Part shown: positions 24,601 through 36,984 of the stretch, piece by piece
How the letters are laid out: every line of letters starts with the position of its first letter
How positions within the stretch are numbered: position 1 is the first letter of the stretch
Origin: Tetradesmus obliquus
Lineage: Eukaryota; Chlorophyta; Chlorophyceae; Sphaeropleales; Scenedesmaceae
Direction of reading: 5' to 3'
Assembly (NCBI GenBank): GCA_030272155.1
Contig: CP126197.1
Coordinates: 1,364,001-1,428,000 of the forward strand
Length of the DNA stretch: 64,000 bases
Made by a program: the position numbers and the translations under genes
The notes under the pieces: model-generated
What the model saw: only the letters and a program-made list of their open reading frames with translations
Told to the model about the DNA's origin: nothing
Database searches by the model: none

Positions 24601-26234
24601 ACAGGGCGCACCTACTTGTTGCAGTCTCCCCGCACCCACACCCACCCACACGCACAAGCGCACCTGCAGGCTCTCGTACAGCGCCTTGTCCACCGCCTGG
24701 TGCTTGCATGCAAAAGGCCAGCAGAGGAACACAGCATGTAGCATCCCGCACACATCAACTCACTTCTTGCTGTCCCCCACCCAAACACACAATCACACCT
24801 GCAGGCTCTCGTACAGCGCCTTGTCCACCGCCTGGTGCTTGCGAGCAAGCAGCCAGCAGAGGCACAAACCATGTAGCATACCCACTCCAATCAACTCACT
24901 TCTTGCAGCCCCTTCCCCAAACACAGTCGCACCTGCAGGCTCTCGTACAGCGCCTTGTCCACCGCCTGGTGCTTGCGCGTGAGGTGTGTGGCCTGGCGCT
25001 CCCAGGTGTCAGCCTGGCGCTTGGCCAGCTCCAGCTCACCCTTCGAGGCCTGCAGCGCGGCCTCCAGCTCACTACAAAGATACACAAGAAACACATGATT
25101 GTAAATCAGTCACATGGGAGTGTCATGTGGCGCTTGGCCAGCTCCAGCTCGCCCTTGGAGGCCTGCAGCGCAGCCTCCAGCTCACTGCAGCAAGATACAC
25201 ATAGCAGGCAAAAAGTTGCTGAGAGCGGTGGTGGAGGGCTGGAGTAGTGAGAAAGCAGCATGGCGCTTGGGCAGCTCCAGCTCACCCCGTGAGGCCTGCA
25301 TCGCGGCCTCCAGCTCGCTGCGAAGATACAACATATTCACAAATAGGAATGTTAATCAGTCATGTGGGAGTGTCATGTGGCGCTTGGCCAGCTCCAGCTC
25401 ACTACAACAGGGACATACAAGCAGTGCAGAATGTCGGTGGTAGCGTTGGTGAAACAGTTGAATGGTGCTGCGGCAGCTCCAGCTCACTCCGAGAGGCCTG
25501 TAGCGCTGCCCCCAGCTCGCTGCAGAATGCATGTTTAACACACAGGAGACAAGCGGTAAAGTCGGTGGCAGTGATGGTTGAAGGGCTGTGAGGCGCTTGG
25601 CCAGCCCCAGCTCGCCATATGAGGCCTGCAGCGCGGCCCCCAGCTCACTGGTTGGTAGACAAAAACAGAAACAGGCACAAGAATTGATGGTGGAAAAGAA
25701 ACGTGAGGGAGGAGCCGTGCGGCAACGCTGACTGCAGAGAGGACGCAGCCACCTGATGGCTTGTGTGCCTGTACGCAGCTGCATGTGCTCTCTGAGGTGG
25801 CAACCCTGACCGTTCAACCAACAGCCAACAACAGCACATTGCTCGAGGCCCAGCATACAGCGTGCCAGCCAAGCTGCCTTTCGCCTTTGTGAGGGACGCG
25901 CCAGCCGTGCTCACCTCACGCGCGCCTGCATGGGCGCTAGCGAGTGCTGCAGCTGCGGCAGGCGCACACAACTTCTGCACACTCGCAGGCAACAACAACA
26001 CACGCGCACGCGCACAACACAATACATCAGGCTGCAGGCCTTGAGGAGGCCAGCAGTGCTCACCTCACGCGCGCCTGCATGGGGGCCAGCGAGTGTTGCA
26101 GCTGCCGCAGCTGTGCACGTGCTGCATCTGCTGCTGCTGCCGCCTTCTGCTCCATCTGGATCAGCTGCACGTTGGCGGTGTCTTGTGCCACCAGCTTGCT
26201 GCGCAGCTGCTCCAGCTCACGCACCTGTGCAGCA

Positions 26235-26274
<40 letters not shown>

Positions 26275-27215
26275 GCAGGCGGTGAGGCAATGAAGCCACA
26301 GCGGATGTGTAGCATTGAGTCTGCTGATGCACAGGATCAGGATGCTCGTCACAAGTTGTGCGGTACTGACGCGTTGCCACGCACTCGTACAGAGGCAGCA
26401 TAAGCAAGCATGCACGCACGTAGCTTCATCTGCATCATGCTTGATCCAAAACAGCCGCCCGGCAGCCGCATTGCAAGCATCTCACCGCTTCCCCGCTGTC
26501 GCGCTCCAGGCGTGTAACCTGCCCATGCAGTTCAGCCACCATTGCATTGGCAGCCGCCAGCTGCCAAGACTGAAACAGCAGTGAAATACACATCTCATCA
26601 ACAATCACAAGCATCTCACCGCTTCGCCGCTGTCGCGCTCCAAGCGTGTGACTTGTCCATGCAGCTCCGCCACCATCGCATTGGCAGTCGCCAGCTGCTG
26701 CAATGACACCCAAAAACCTTATACACCAACATAAAATTCAAGTCAAATGTAAGATGAAATCTCACCGCCTCGCCGCTGTCGCGCTCCAAGCGTGTAACCT
26801 GCCCATGCAGTTCCGCCACCATCGCATTGGCAGCCGCCAGCTGCCGCGCCTGCATGTCGCGCAGCCGCCCTGCGGCAGCGGCTTCGGCCTGCGCTTCCTG
26901 CCGCATGCGGTCTGCTGCCTGTGCGCGCTGCGTGGCTTGCTCCAGGGCCTTCACCACTGCCTCGGCTGCAGCAACAGCAGCACAGGCACAGGCACAGCAA
27001 TTGAGCGGTGTGCACGTGTGAGTAAAGTGGATGACTGTACGTACCTTGTGTATACATATTCAAGAGTAGTGTGGCTGTCGGTGCGTGCAGCCACTGTGCA
27101 GAAGCGGCAGCGTTTTCGATGCGCAGGATCCCCAGCAATGCATTGCGCTTAAGATGCTCACTGAACTGCGCCGCGACGCTGACCTGGCAACACAGGCTGC
27201 ATGCACTTGAAACAC
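19596..27215 (-). other. TPR exons 23-31 (coordinates and acidic poly-Q tail)
   Basis: Exons 27045-27215 (start chosen by phase, the least certain), 26766-26965, 26064-26224, 24933-25071, 24063-24272, 23476-23643, 22855-22995, 21119-22595, 19596-20794. The two last exons (1,477 and 1,199 nt) are unlike the other, short ones. They encode the low-complexity tail, rich in Q, A, E and D, with runs of up to about 15 glutamines coded mostly by CAG. The stop is at 19596-19598 after a Gly-Arg-rich end. Confidence 0.75.
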
Positions 27216-30200
27216 CTGGCAGCAGCAAACGCCGCAGCAACTCACTGTCCGCACTCAGTGCGAAGCCACCAGCCTGACTCTCCGCCAGCTGCCTCAGCTG
27301 CACATTCATCTCATCAGCGCCGACTGCATGTTTGCCAGCAAACTGATGATTAAATAGGGTCATCACTCACCTGCAGCGCCAACCTGGCGACACCACAGTC
27401 TGCATACAGTCTAGTACACATGGCACCAGCAGCACCAGCACCCAGGCCTCCAAAGGAACAACACACGCGCAGCACCCAGCGACCAAGCCACTCACTGTCT
27501 GCACTCAGCGCGAAGCCGCCGGCCTGGCTCTCCGCCAGCTGCCGCAGCTGCACATTCATCGCATCCAGCGCCGACTGCAGATTTGCGCAGCGCCCCTCCG
27601 CCTCCGCTCTCGCAGCAGCGGCCGCAGCCACTGCCGCCGCAGCCTCCTCTGCGCCGCGCTGCTGCGCCGCAAGCGCTTGACCTGATGCGTCTTGCGCAGC
27701 GCCCAGCTGTGCTTGCAGCTGCGCTGCGTGCTGCTCGGCTGCCTCCAGGGCTGCCAGGTCTGTGTTGCGTGCGAGGATCTCTGCAGAGTACTGGTCGCGC
27801 AGCTTCTTGTGGTCCGAGTGGGCTTGAGACAACTGCGGGCAGTGAGTAAGCGCAGAGCAGACAGCAGTAAGCAACAACGCGCAAAGCACACGCGCGAAGC
27901 AGACACAGCACTGGTTGCGCAGCTTCTTGTGGTCTGAGTGGGCTTGGGACAGACGCAGGCACAGAAGGCAGCAGAAATCAAGCAGAAGCAGGCGGCAGTG
28001 AGCAAGCAAGGAGCAGAGAGAGTACTGGTCGCGCAGCTTCTTGTGGGCTTGGGACAGCTGCGGGCACAACGCAACAAGTCGGCGCAGAGCAGACGGCAGT
28101 GAGTGACCACATGAGAAGAAGACAGAAGTCTGTGTTGCGTGCGAGGATCTCTGCAGAGTACTGGTCGAGCAGCTTCTTGTGGTCAGAGTGGGTTTGGGAG
28201 AGCTGCGGGAACAGAAGGCAGCAGCAACCAAGCAGAGAGCAGGCAGCATGATTCAGCAGGCAGCAGACAGACGATGGCCGCACAGCTGCTGGTGATGGGC
28301 ATGGGCTTGGCGACAGGTGCGGGCAGATCGCAGAGACTCAGCGCAGAGAGGGCAAGTCACGCAAGCACGCAGTCGCAGAGCGCCTGGCCATTGCCTGTCG
28401 CACCTGCGTCTGCAGCTGTGCCGCCTGCTGCTGCGCTGCCTGCGCCTGCTGCGTGAGGCGCGCCACCTCGCTGCTGCTGCGGCTGCGCTCCTCCTCAAGC
28501 GTGGCACTGAGCTGCGTGCGCTCCTGCACAACACACGCACCGCAAAACAAGACAGCAGCGTCACCAACTAGTGAACAGACATCAACGCTTCAGCAGCGAT
28601 TGCTGCAGAAAGTGGCGCGGTGACTGCCGGGGGGGGGGGGGGGGGGGGGGCGGCGGCTGCTGCAGCTGACGGGCCGGCTTGTAGGACTGACTGCCTTGCA
28701 TCAGAACCAACATGGGAGGGCTGTACGCTGCCGAAGAAAGCATCACGCAACACCCACCAGACACACGTACAAGCAGACCTAAGGCCGGCCTGTATGCACT
28801 CCAGCATGCGCTAGCAGCCAGAAACAAAAGGAGAGCAGGCAGCCTTGCTGGGTCCTACTGCTGCTCACCGCAATGGCTGCTGCAAGGCGCGCCTCAGTGC
28901 CCTGCAGCTGCTCCTGCAGCTGCACGGCCGACTGCTGCGCCTGCGTCTGCTGCGCCTGCGCGTCCTGCATCTGCTGCTGCAGCTGCGCGCGTGCCTTGCT
29001 CGCTTCCTGCAGGCGGGGTTGCACCACAGGCAACAGCCATACTTAGCATCGTAAACAGCAGGTCGATTCACGCTTGGTAATAGCAATACCAAGCTGCTCA
29101 TCATTTAAAACATTACACATCAGCTGAGATGCCGCACGGATGCTGGCAACAGCACCATCAGTTGTTTGTTGCACCGCCTCCTGCGCCGGCCATACAGCCA
29201 CCAGCTTGCTGGAGACCTCTCCAAAAGCACCCTCTCGCATAACATCGCGGCCATGTCCTGCTGCACGATCACCAACCACCAGCTCTCAACCAGCCGCCCT
29301 TCCTGCTCAGCATCATAGCTCTCCTGCTCCTTCAATTGCGCAACAACATCATACACAAATCTACTACCAGAACCAGCAAAACCCTCACCTCCACAGCCTT
29401 GCGCACCGTCTGCTTGTACTTTTCACTCTCAGCCAGCCGCCCTTCCAGCTCTGCTGCATAGCTCTCCTGCTCCTCACATGTACAGTAACCAACAACCAGC
29501 AAAGACAAACAAACCCACCTCGACAGCCTCGCGCAGCGTTTGCTTGTGCCTCTCGCTCTCAGCCAGCCGCCCCTCCAGCTCTGCTGCATAGCCCTCCTGC
29601 TCCTCACGTGTGCAGTAACCAACAACCAGCAAAAACAAACAAACCCACCTCGACAGCCTCGCGCAGCGTCTGCTTGTGCTTTTCACTCTCAGCCAGCCGC
29701 CCCTCCAGCTCTGCTGCATAACTTTCGCGCTCCTTGAGCCGGCCCTCAAGCCTCTGCAGCGCAGCCTCCTGCTGCTGCTGGCTGCCCGCAGGCGCTGCAG
29801 CGGCACGCGCAGCCTGCATATACACAAAAACGCAGAACGAAGCGCAGTGGGCAGGTGTATGAGTGGCAAGTGAGTGACATGGAAAGCGGCCTGCTGCTGC
29901 TGGTGCCGCAGCAGCATGCGCAGCCTGCACGCCAGCAGGGCAAGGGACAAACCGAGCAGCAAGCATTTGTTGTGAGTTGTGTGCAGGCTTATGCAAGGTG
30001 ACAGCGCGCACTGCAGCTGCTTTGCCATGCTTCAATTGCTTGCAGGAGACATGATGCGCAGATGCAGCCTGCCTCCCAGCACCGCACAATCCTGCTGATA
30101 CTGTCATAAGAGTGCCAACCACGCACCTGCTGCTGCTGCTCCTGCTGTAGATGCTGCAGCTGCTGCTTTGCGGCGTCTGCCTCTGCCTGTGCTGCTGCAG

Positions 30201-30282
30201 CAGCAGCCTGCGCTGCCTCCAGCTGCTTCTGCAGCTCAGCAGCCTGCGCCTCAGCCGCGGCAAGCTTGTCTGCAGCAGGAAC

Positions 30283-30314
<32 letters not shown>

Positions 30315-33300
30315 ACGATGCTGAGACACAACATCATTGTCTCCTCAGCGGGACAAGAAGCCCAGCACCCAGCATCTGCAGAGTTTGTAGGCTTCAGCTG
30401 GATACGCTGTTCGTCCACCATTGACGTACAGCTGTACAAAGCACTTGAGCTGCGGATATACTGCGGTACTGATACAGAAAGTCCCGCCTCTGCAACCTGC
30501 GCCACACCCTGCACCCTCGCCGCTGGCTGCCTTTGCCGCCGCCCGCTGAACAATGGTACACTTGTGCTGCTGAAATGTACGCAGCCACACACCCTCAACC
30601 TATAACAGCGCTTGCAACCCCCACCACCCCTTTCAGCCTCACCACTAGCTGCCTTTGCTGCCGCCTGCTGCTCCTGCAGCAGCGACTCCAGCTTGGCCCT
30701 GCTGGCTGCAGCCTCACGCAGTGAGGCCTGCTCGCGCGCCAGGGAGCCCTGCAGGTCTGCCACACTCGCCTGCACGCAAGCATACACACAGGCATCAGCA
30801 CACACAGGCATTAGCACATGCAGGCATTAGCACACGCAGGCACCGGCATGTGGCCAGGCGACAGCGCCAGCGAGCCCTGCAGGTCTGCCACGCTCGCCTG
30901 CACCCATGGCAGCAGATGAAAGCACAAGCAGGCATCAGCATATCGCCACACGGCAACGTCTTGCTGGTTCGCGACACTCGCCTGCATGCGAGCATGCATG
31001 CCGGCTGATGCAGATGATCAGCACACGCAGGCATCAGCACACGCAGGCATCAGCACACGCAGGCTTCAGCATGTGACCAGGCAACAGCGCCAACAAGCCC
31101 CGCAGGTCTGCCAGACTCGTCTGCACGCACTAAACAAAGGAGTCCAAGCAAGCATCCGCATATAAGCAACAAAATGGTCAACAAACAGCCAGCCGGCCGC
31201 ATCAACCTCGCCGCCAGATGTTACCGCGCCAAGCACCTGCAGCTGTGACAGAGACGGCAACAAGCAAAGGCGCTCGCAGCTGCACAGATAATCGCACCCC
31301 AATGCTCTCCCAGAAAAATCCCGCGCCAGCTACGCACCTGCAGCTGTGCGGCCTGCGCCTCAGCAGCGCGCGGCTCCTTGCCGGCCACAGCCTGCTGCGC
31401 CGCAAGCTCCGTTAGCGCAGCGGTGCAGCTTTCAGCAGCCTACACCATCTCCAACCACTAGAAGGGGTCACCACCACAACCACCACCAGCCACACACCTG
31501 CATCTGTGCCTCCTTCGCCTCACAAGCAAACACACACCCGGCGGCCCTGGCCCTACATCATCCCGCCCCACTAGCAGTAGCCACTATCACCGCGCACGCA
31601 CCTGCAGCTGTGCAGCCTGCGCCTCAGCTGCGCGCTGCTTCTCGCCAGCCACAGCCTGCTGCGCCGCCAGCTCCGTCAGCGCAGCGGTGCGGCCCTCAGC
31701 TGCCTTGCGGCTCTCTGCCTCTGCCTCTCCCTTGGCTGCTTCTAGCAGGCTGAGGCGCGTGGTGGCCACCAGCTGCTGCCGCAGCGCTGCCTCGTGCTCC
31801 TGCTGCACGTGGCGCAGCTTCTCGTGCGCCTGCAAGATAAATCATGGTGTGGCAGAGTGGCAACAGATGTCCATCAGCATAGGGTGCAGGGCGCAGTGCG
31901 CAGCGCTGCCTCGTGCTCCTGCTGCACGTGGCGCAGCTTCTCGTGCGCCTGCATAATAACAGCATGAAGAGACATGTGCAAAACGGGTGCAGCAGAAGGT
32001 GAGGGGTGACAAGTGAGCCACACGGTTGTGGCCACCAGCTGCTGCCGCAGCGCTGCCTCGTGCTCCTGCTGCACGTGGCGCAGCTTCTCGTGCGCCTGGG
32101 CGGGCAAAAGTGTGTGCAAATTGCGTGCAAGGCACGTGCAGCAGCAGCGTACGGGTCAGGAGTGGGGAGTGAAGAGTGAGCTGCACATGCGTGTGGCTGC
32201 AGCTGCACAGCACGCCTCACAACCAGACAAGCCTTATTAGCTCAGAAACATCCTGTACAACATCCTGCACAAGCCAAACGGTTACGTGTGCAGGCTGGAG
32301 TTGATGTCTGGGCACTACGGGAAGGACTAAAGGGGTGGATTGGCGCCTAGAGGAGAACGAATGCGCTGTGCTGCACTTTGGCATGCATGCCAAAAACCAA
32401 GTATACACATGGCACGCACCGCATCCACCTCCTCCCGCAGCCTCGCATTGGCGCGCTCAATGCTGTCCTTGACCTGCAGCGCACACAAGCACGGCAGAGG
32501 CGCGTCAGCTCCTGCAGCTGGCCTTCCAAAACACACAACTAGCTGTAGGCGCACAAAATGATGCTGCACAGCAATTGTTTTGAACTTCTGCAGCGCAGCT
32601 GGCCCAAGTGCAGGACGTCTGTCCCACCGCAGGCCCCTATACTGAACATGTGTTCACAACATGCCCACAATCATCAGCTGCATGCGGGCCCGCACCTGCC
32701 GCAGGGACTCCTCAAGCCCTCTCATGTCAATCATGCGAGCTGCACAATTTGCCACAGCATGCTGCATATGCATTCCATAACCCCTTCACACTCATCCGGC
32801 ACCGCACCTGCCGCGTGTGGTCCTCATGCCCTCTCTTGTCGTCCATGCCAGCTGCGCACATGGTCACGGCATGCTACCTACAACTTCATCACAGCTACAC
32901 ACTCACTCAGCACCGCACCTGCCGCATGTGCTCCTCATACCCTCTCATGTCATCCATGCGCAGCTGCAGGTTCGAAACCTGCGCCCGCTCCACCATCAGG
33001 GCACCACGAGCCTCTGCAGCCTCGCCCCTCGCAGCAGCCTCTGCACTACGCGCCTCCGCTAGCTGCTGCCGCAACAACCCAATTGTGTTGTTTGCGTCCG
33101 CATGCGTGCTCTCCAGCTGCTGCTGCACGTCCGCCAGCTGCTGCTGCAGCGTCGCGAGCTGCTCGTTGTTGGCCGCTGCCGCTGCTGCTGCTGCCGCAGA
33201 GTCTGCGGATGGGCCTGCGCCGCTGCCAGGACTGCGCTGCTGCTGCTGCTGCCCTGGGCGGGTGCGATGCTGCTCGATCTCTGCTGTCAGGCGCGCGCAC

Positions 33301-36300
33301 AGCTGCAAGCAGAAACAGCAGAAACATTTCATTGGACAATGACCAGCAGCACACATGGAGATGTGGCATGGTCTTGCCAGATGGTTTCATTGAAAAGTCG
33401 CAGCAATGAGTAGCAGCAAAACAGGCGCCTCTGCAGCACGCCTGCTTGAGCCGCTCCATCTTTGCCTGTAGCGTGGCCTGCTTAACATCAATGCGACCAC
33501 ATGCATACAGCACACGTTTTTCCAGCAAGCCATTTACACGCGTAATGCAGTCCCCGTTTGCCCGGCACACCTGCTTGAGCCGCTCCGTCACTGCCTGTAG
33601 TGTGGCCTGCTGGACACCAATGCGACCACATGTAGGCAGCACACACTTCAACAGCAAGGCGATTACAGAGACACTCAAAGGCTGCAGCACATCAACCCAA
33701 CCCAGCCCCTTGTGCCCCGCCCACCTGCTTGAGTCGCTCTGTTTTTGCCTGCAGCGTGGCCTGCTCGCCACCAATTCAAGCACATGCACACTGCACACAC
33801 TGTTCCCAGCAAGGCAACTTTAATGACAACCAAGGTTGCAGCAATACACGCGCATTCCAGGCCCCTCTGCCACACACCTGCTTGAGCCGCTCCGTTTCTG
33901 CCTGCAGCGTGGCCTGCTCTCCCTCCCAGCGCTGCCTGTACTCTGCCGCCACTTCTTCGCGCGTGCGCTCAGCCTCAGCCGCCACTGAGCGCGCAACGAC
34001 CTGCAGCTTGGTGTTCACTGCCACCAGCTCCTGCAGCATGCAGCATACACGACGTGCAGCAGATTGATTTAGGCGCTCACAAGTGTGCTGCCACTGAGCG
34101 TGCAACGACCTGCAGCTTGGTGTTGACTGACACCAGCTCCTGCAGAATAAAAACACCAGAACATGGACACGTTGGTATACAAGGTGGAGGGGAAGCAGCA
34201 TGCATGCAACATGTGTGCACCAGCGTTGCTGTGCATCTGCGCTGGTGTTACTGTCAAAACTGTGCAGCACTACATCATGCACTGCACTGGCAGCGCCAGC
34301 CAGCAGCCAGGCAGCCCACCTGCATGCCGCTAGAAAGTTGAAGACGCTGCATTGCTATCAGTGTGACTGGTGACAATGCGAGCCATGGTAAGTAGGTACC
34401 GTTCTCCCTGATGTGCCACACTCCATCATTGCTGCATGTCAGCCCACCTGCATGCTGCTGAAGCTGATGAGGTTGCTGCATCAATTTGATAGTTGAAATG
34501 CAAATCATTGCGTGTAACCACTTCTCTTGCTGTCTCTCTTTTACACTACGCTATCATGCATGTCAGCCCACCTGCATGCTGCTGAAGCTGATGAGGTCGT
34601 TGCTGATCACATCCTGCGCAGTCAGCCGCCCGCCGTGCTGCGGTGTGCCGCCAACAGGCATCTGCACCTGCAGCCAGCAAAGCAGCAACAAGAGCAGCCA
34701 AGCAGATTCTCAGAAGCAGATCGCCGCAACAATTTCATGATACAGACAGTATGGTTCAACCATGGCTGCAGATCCTGCTGCTATTCCTCCTGCTGCTGCT
34801 GCTGCTGGTGATCAACGGCCTGCTGCCCTGCAGCCTTCTCCCGCCAGCTGCTGCATAGGTGCATCAGAGCATGCTCACAACGGGCAGTTGTTGTCAACAC
34901 ACGACACTAAAATGCTGCTGCACCTGCTGTTGCTGCTCCTCGCCGGCCAGTCCTGCAGCCGCTCCGTCTCCGCCAGCAGTGCAGCAACCAAAGCATAATT
35001 TCATGCTAAACATGTTGACGGGATGCCTCAACGCAAGAGCTGTTCAGTGCTACTGGCATTGCTGCTGCTGCTGCTCACCGGGCGTCCCTGCAGCCGCTCC
35101 GTCTCTGCCAGCAGCACCGCCAGCTGCCGCTCCTTGTCTGCCAGCGCCTGGCGCAGCAGGCCCAGCTCGCGCTGCAAGTCATTCGATTGCGCAGCGGCCT
35201 CACGCAGCTGCACACACAGCAACAGACACAAAGCTTCCATGAGATAAAGCTGAAGAGTACATGTGCTCCTTGTCAGCCAGCGCGTGGCGCAGCAGGCCCA
35301 GCTCGCGTTGCAAGTCATTTGATTGCGCAGCCGCCTCACGCAGCTGCACAGGCAGCGCACACAACACACACACACACACAACTATGGTCAGAACATGGTG
35401 GTGTGCAGACCTTTTTGCTGCCAGCCCCTGGCGCAGCAGGCCCAGCTAGCGCATGCAACAGATACAACACACATGGTTGCGCTGAACGCCAAGATCAGTC
35501 TTGCAAAACAGAAAGAACGTCTGACGCAGCAGCACAGCTCTGCGCTGTAGTTTGGAGGGTCCCGCGATAGACAGCGCAGGCTCGCAAGCTTGCAGCTTGA
35601 CACCCGTCTGCGACAACGACTGCTGATGAAGCATAGATTGTACGGGCATGCACCGCATGGCAGCAGCTGCACCTGTGTTGACACACCCACCTGTGCCTGC
35701 AGCATGCACCTCGGACCAGCTGCTGACTTCAAACTTCAAACGTCAATAAAACCAACCTGTGCCTGCAGCATGCGGCCGTGGCCCTGCGCCTCCGCCAGCT
35801 CCCGCTCCAGCGCCGCATGCTGCGCTGCCAGCGCCTCGTGCTGCTGCTGCTGCTGGCTGGCCTGCGCCATGCGGCGCTGCACGCTGCTGCACAGTGCGTC
35901 CAGCTGGCGCTCAAGGTGGCGGCGCGAGCTGTGCTCCCAGCGGAACGCGTCGGCCTGCACCAGCCATGAATAACAAATACGACACGGAGATGCAACGTCA
36001 ACTTTGTAACATGTATGCAAAGCGAGCCCAGCTAACGCTCCAGATGGCGGCGCGAGCTGTGCTCTGAGCGGAACGCGTCGGCCTGCAACATTGACAAATT
36101 ACGTCATGACATGCCAAAGCACCTGGGAGCGCCCGGCACACCGGCCCTCAACAGTTCCCAGCAGTCACAGACTGAGCAAATGTCGTGATGTTGGACGCAT
36201 GCTTTATGTCAGGCACGAGGACAGACAGGGCGCAAGGTTGCAGGACTGGACAACAAAGACTGAAGAGTGACACAGGCGTTCACCACTGAGGAAGCATAAC

Positions 36301-36942
36301 TGCCTGCAGCCGTCACAAAACGCCGTTCCTGCTGCAGCAAGCGACTCACCATGTCTGCATACATGTGCACCAAGTCCTCATACGTCTTGCCCTGCGCATG
36401 CAGCGCCGCAGCAATCTGCGCTGGCGCCTGGTTGGCCACCGCTGCAGCTGCTGCTGCAGAGCCTGCTGGCGTCGCTGCTGGCATGCCTGCTGCTGCTGCT
36501 GCTGCAAAGCCAGGGGTGCCTGGGCTGCCAAAGCCGCCTGCTGCTGCAAGTGCTCCGGGCGATGTGGGCCACTGGCCTGCTGCTGCGCCTGCACAGTACA
36601 CAAGTGACATGCCAGCCACAGGTCAGCAGATATGCAGCCTGGTACGGCGCACCAGCAGTGCAAAGTGCTGCACTGCCCTACTCCACCTGTCTGCAGCGCA
36701 CCTGCACCCTGCATCTCTGCAGTGCCCTGCGCCCACCCTCAAAAACCATCAATAACTTCATAGTTCTGTGAACATAAACAGACTTGAAGCTACGTGTTGC
36801 GCACCTGCTGACCCTGCCAGCGCCTCTAGCTGCCGCTTGCGTGCCTCCGCCAGCTCCTGCTGCTTGGCTGCCAGCTCCTGGCTGGCACGCAGCGTCTCCT
36901 CATGGTTGGCCTGCGGGGTGAAATGGAAAGGGCATTGGCAGC

Positions 36943-36984
<42 letters not shown>

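Larger units (their letters stand above)
27496..34667 (-). other. TPR exons 12-22 (coordinates)
   Basis: Exons 34572-34667, 33878-34030, 32919-33302, 32420-32473, 31602-31829, 30643-30769, 30127-30269, 29649-29813, 28869-29006, 28404-28523, 27496-27832. Exon 12 may start six bases later at a second in-frame AG. Exon 14 has a poly-Gln and poly-Ala interruption in the coiled coil. Exon 17 ends in phase 1 and is completed by exon 18. Exon 22 ends in phase 1 at GACA before GTGAGT. Confidence 0.72.

Noticed and set aside
29120..29356. Minus-strand frame between TPR exons 19 and 20
   Set aside because: It is a decayed copy of the exon 19 3' part (LKEQESYDAEQEGRLVES) extended into intron, not a new exon.
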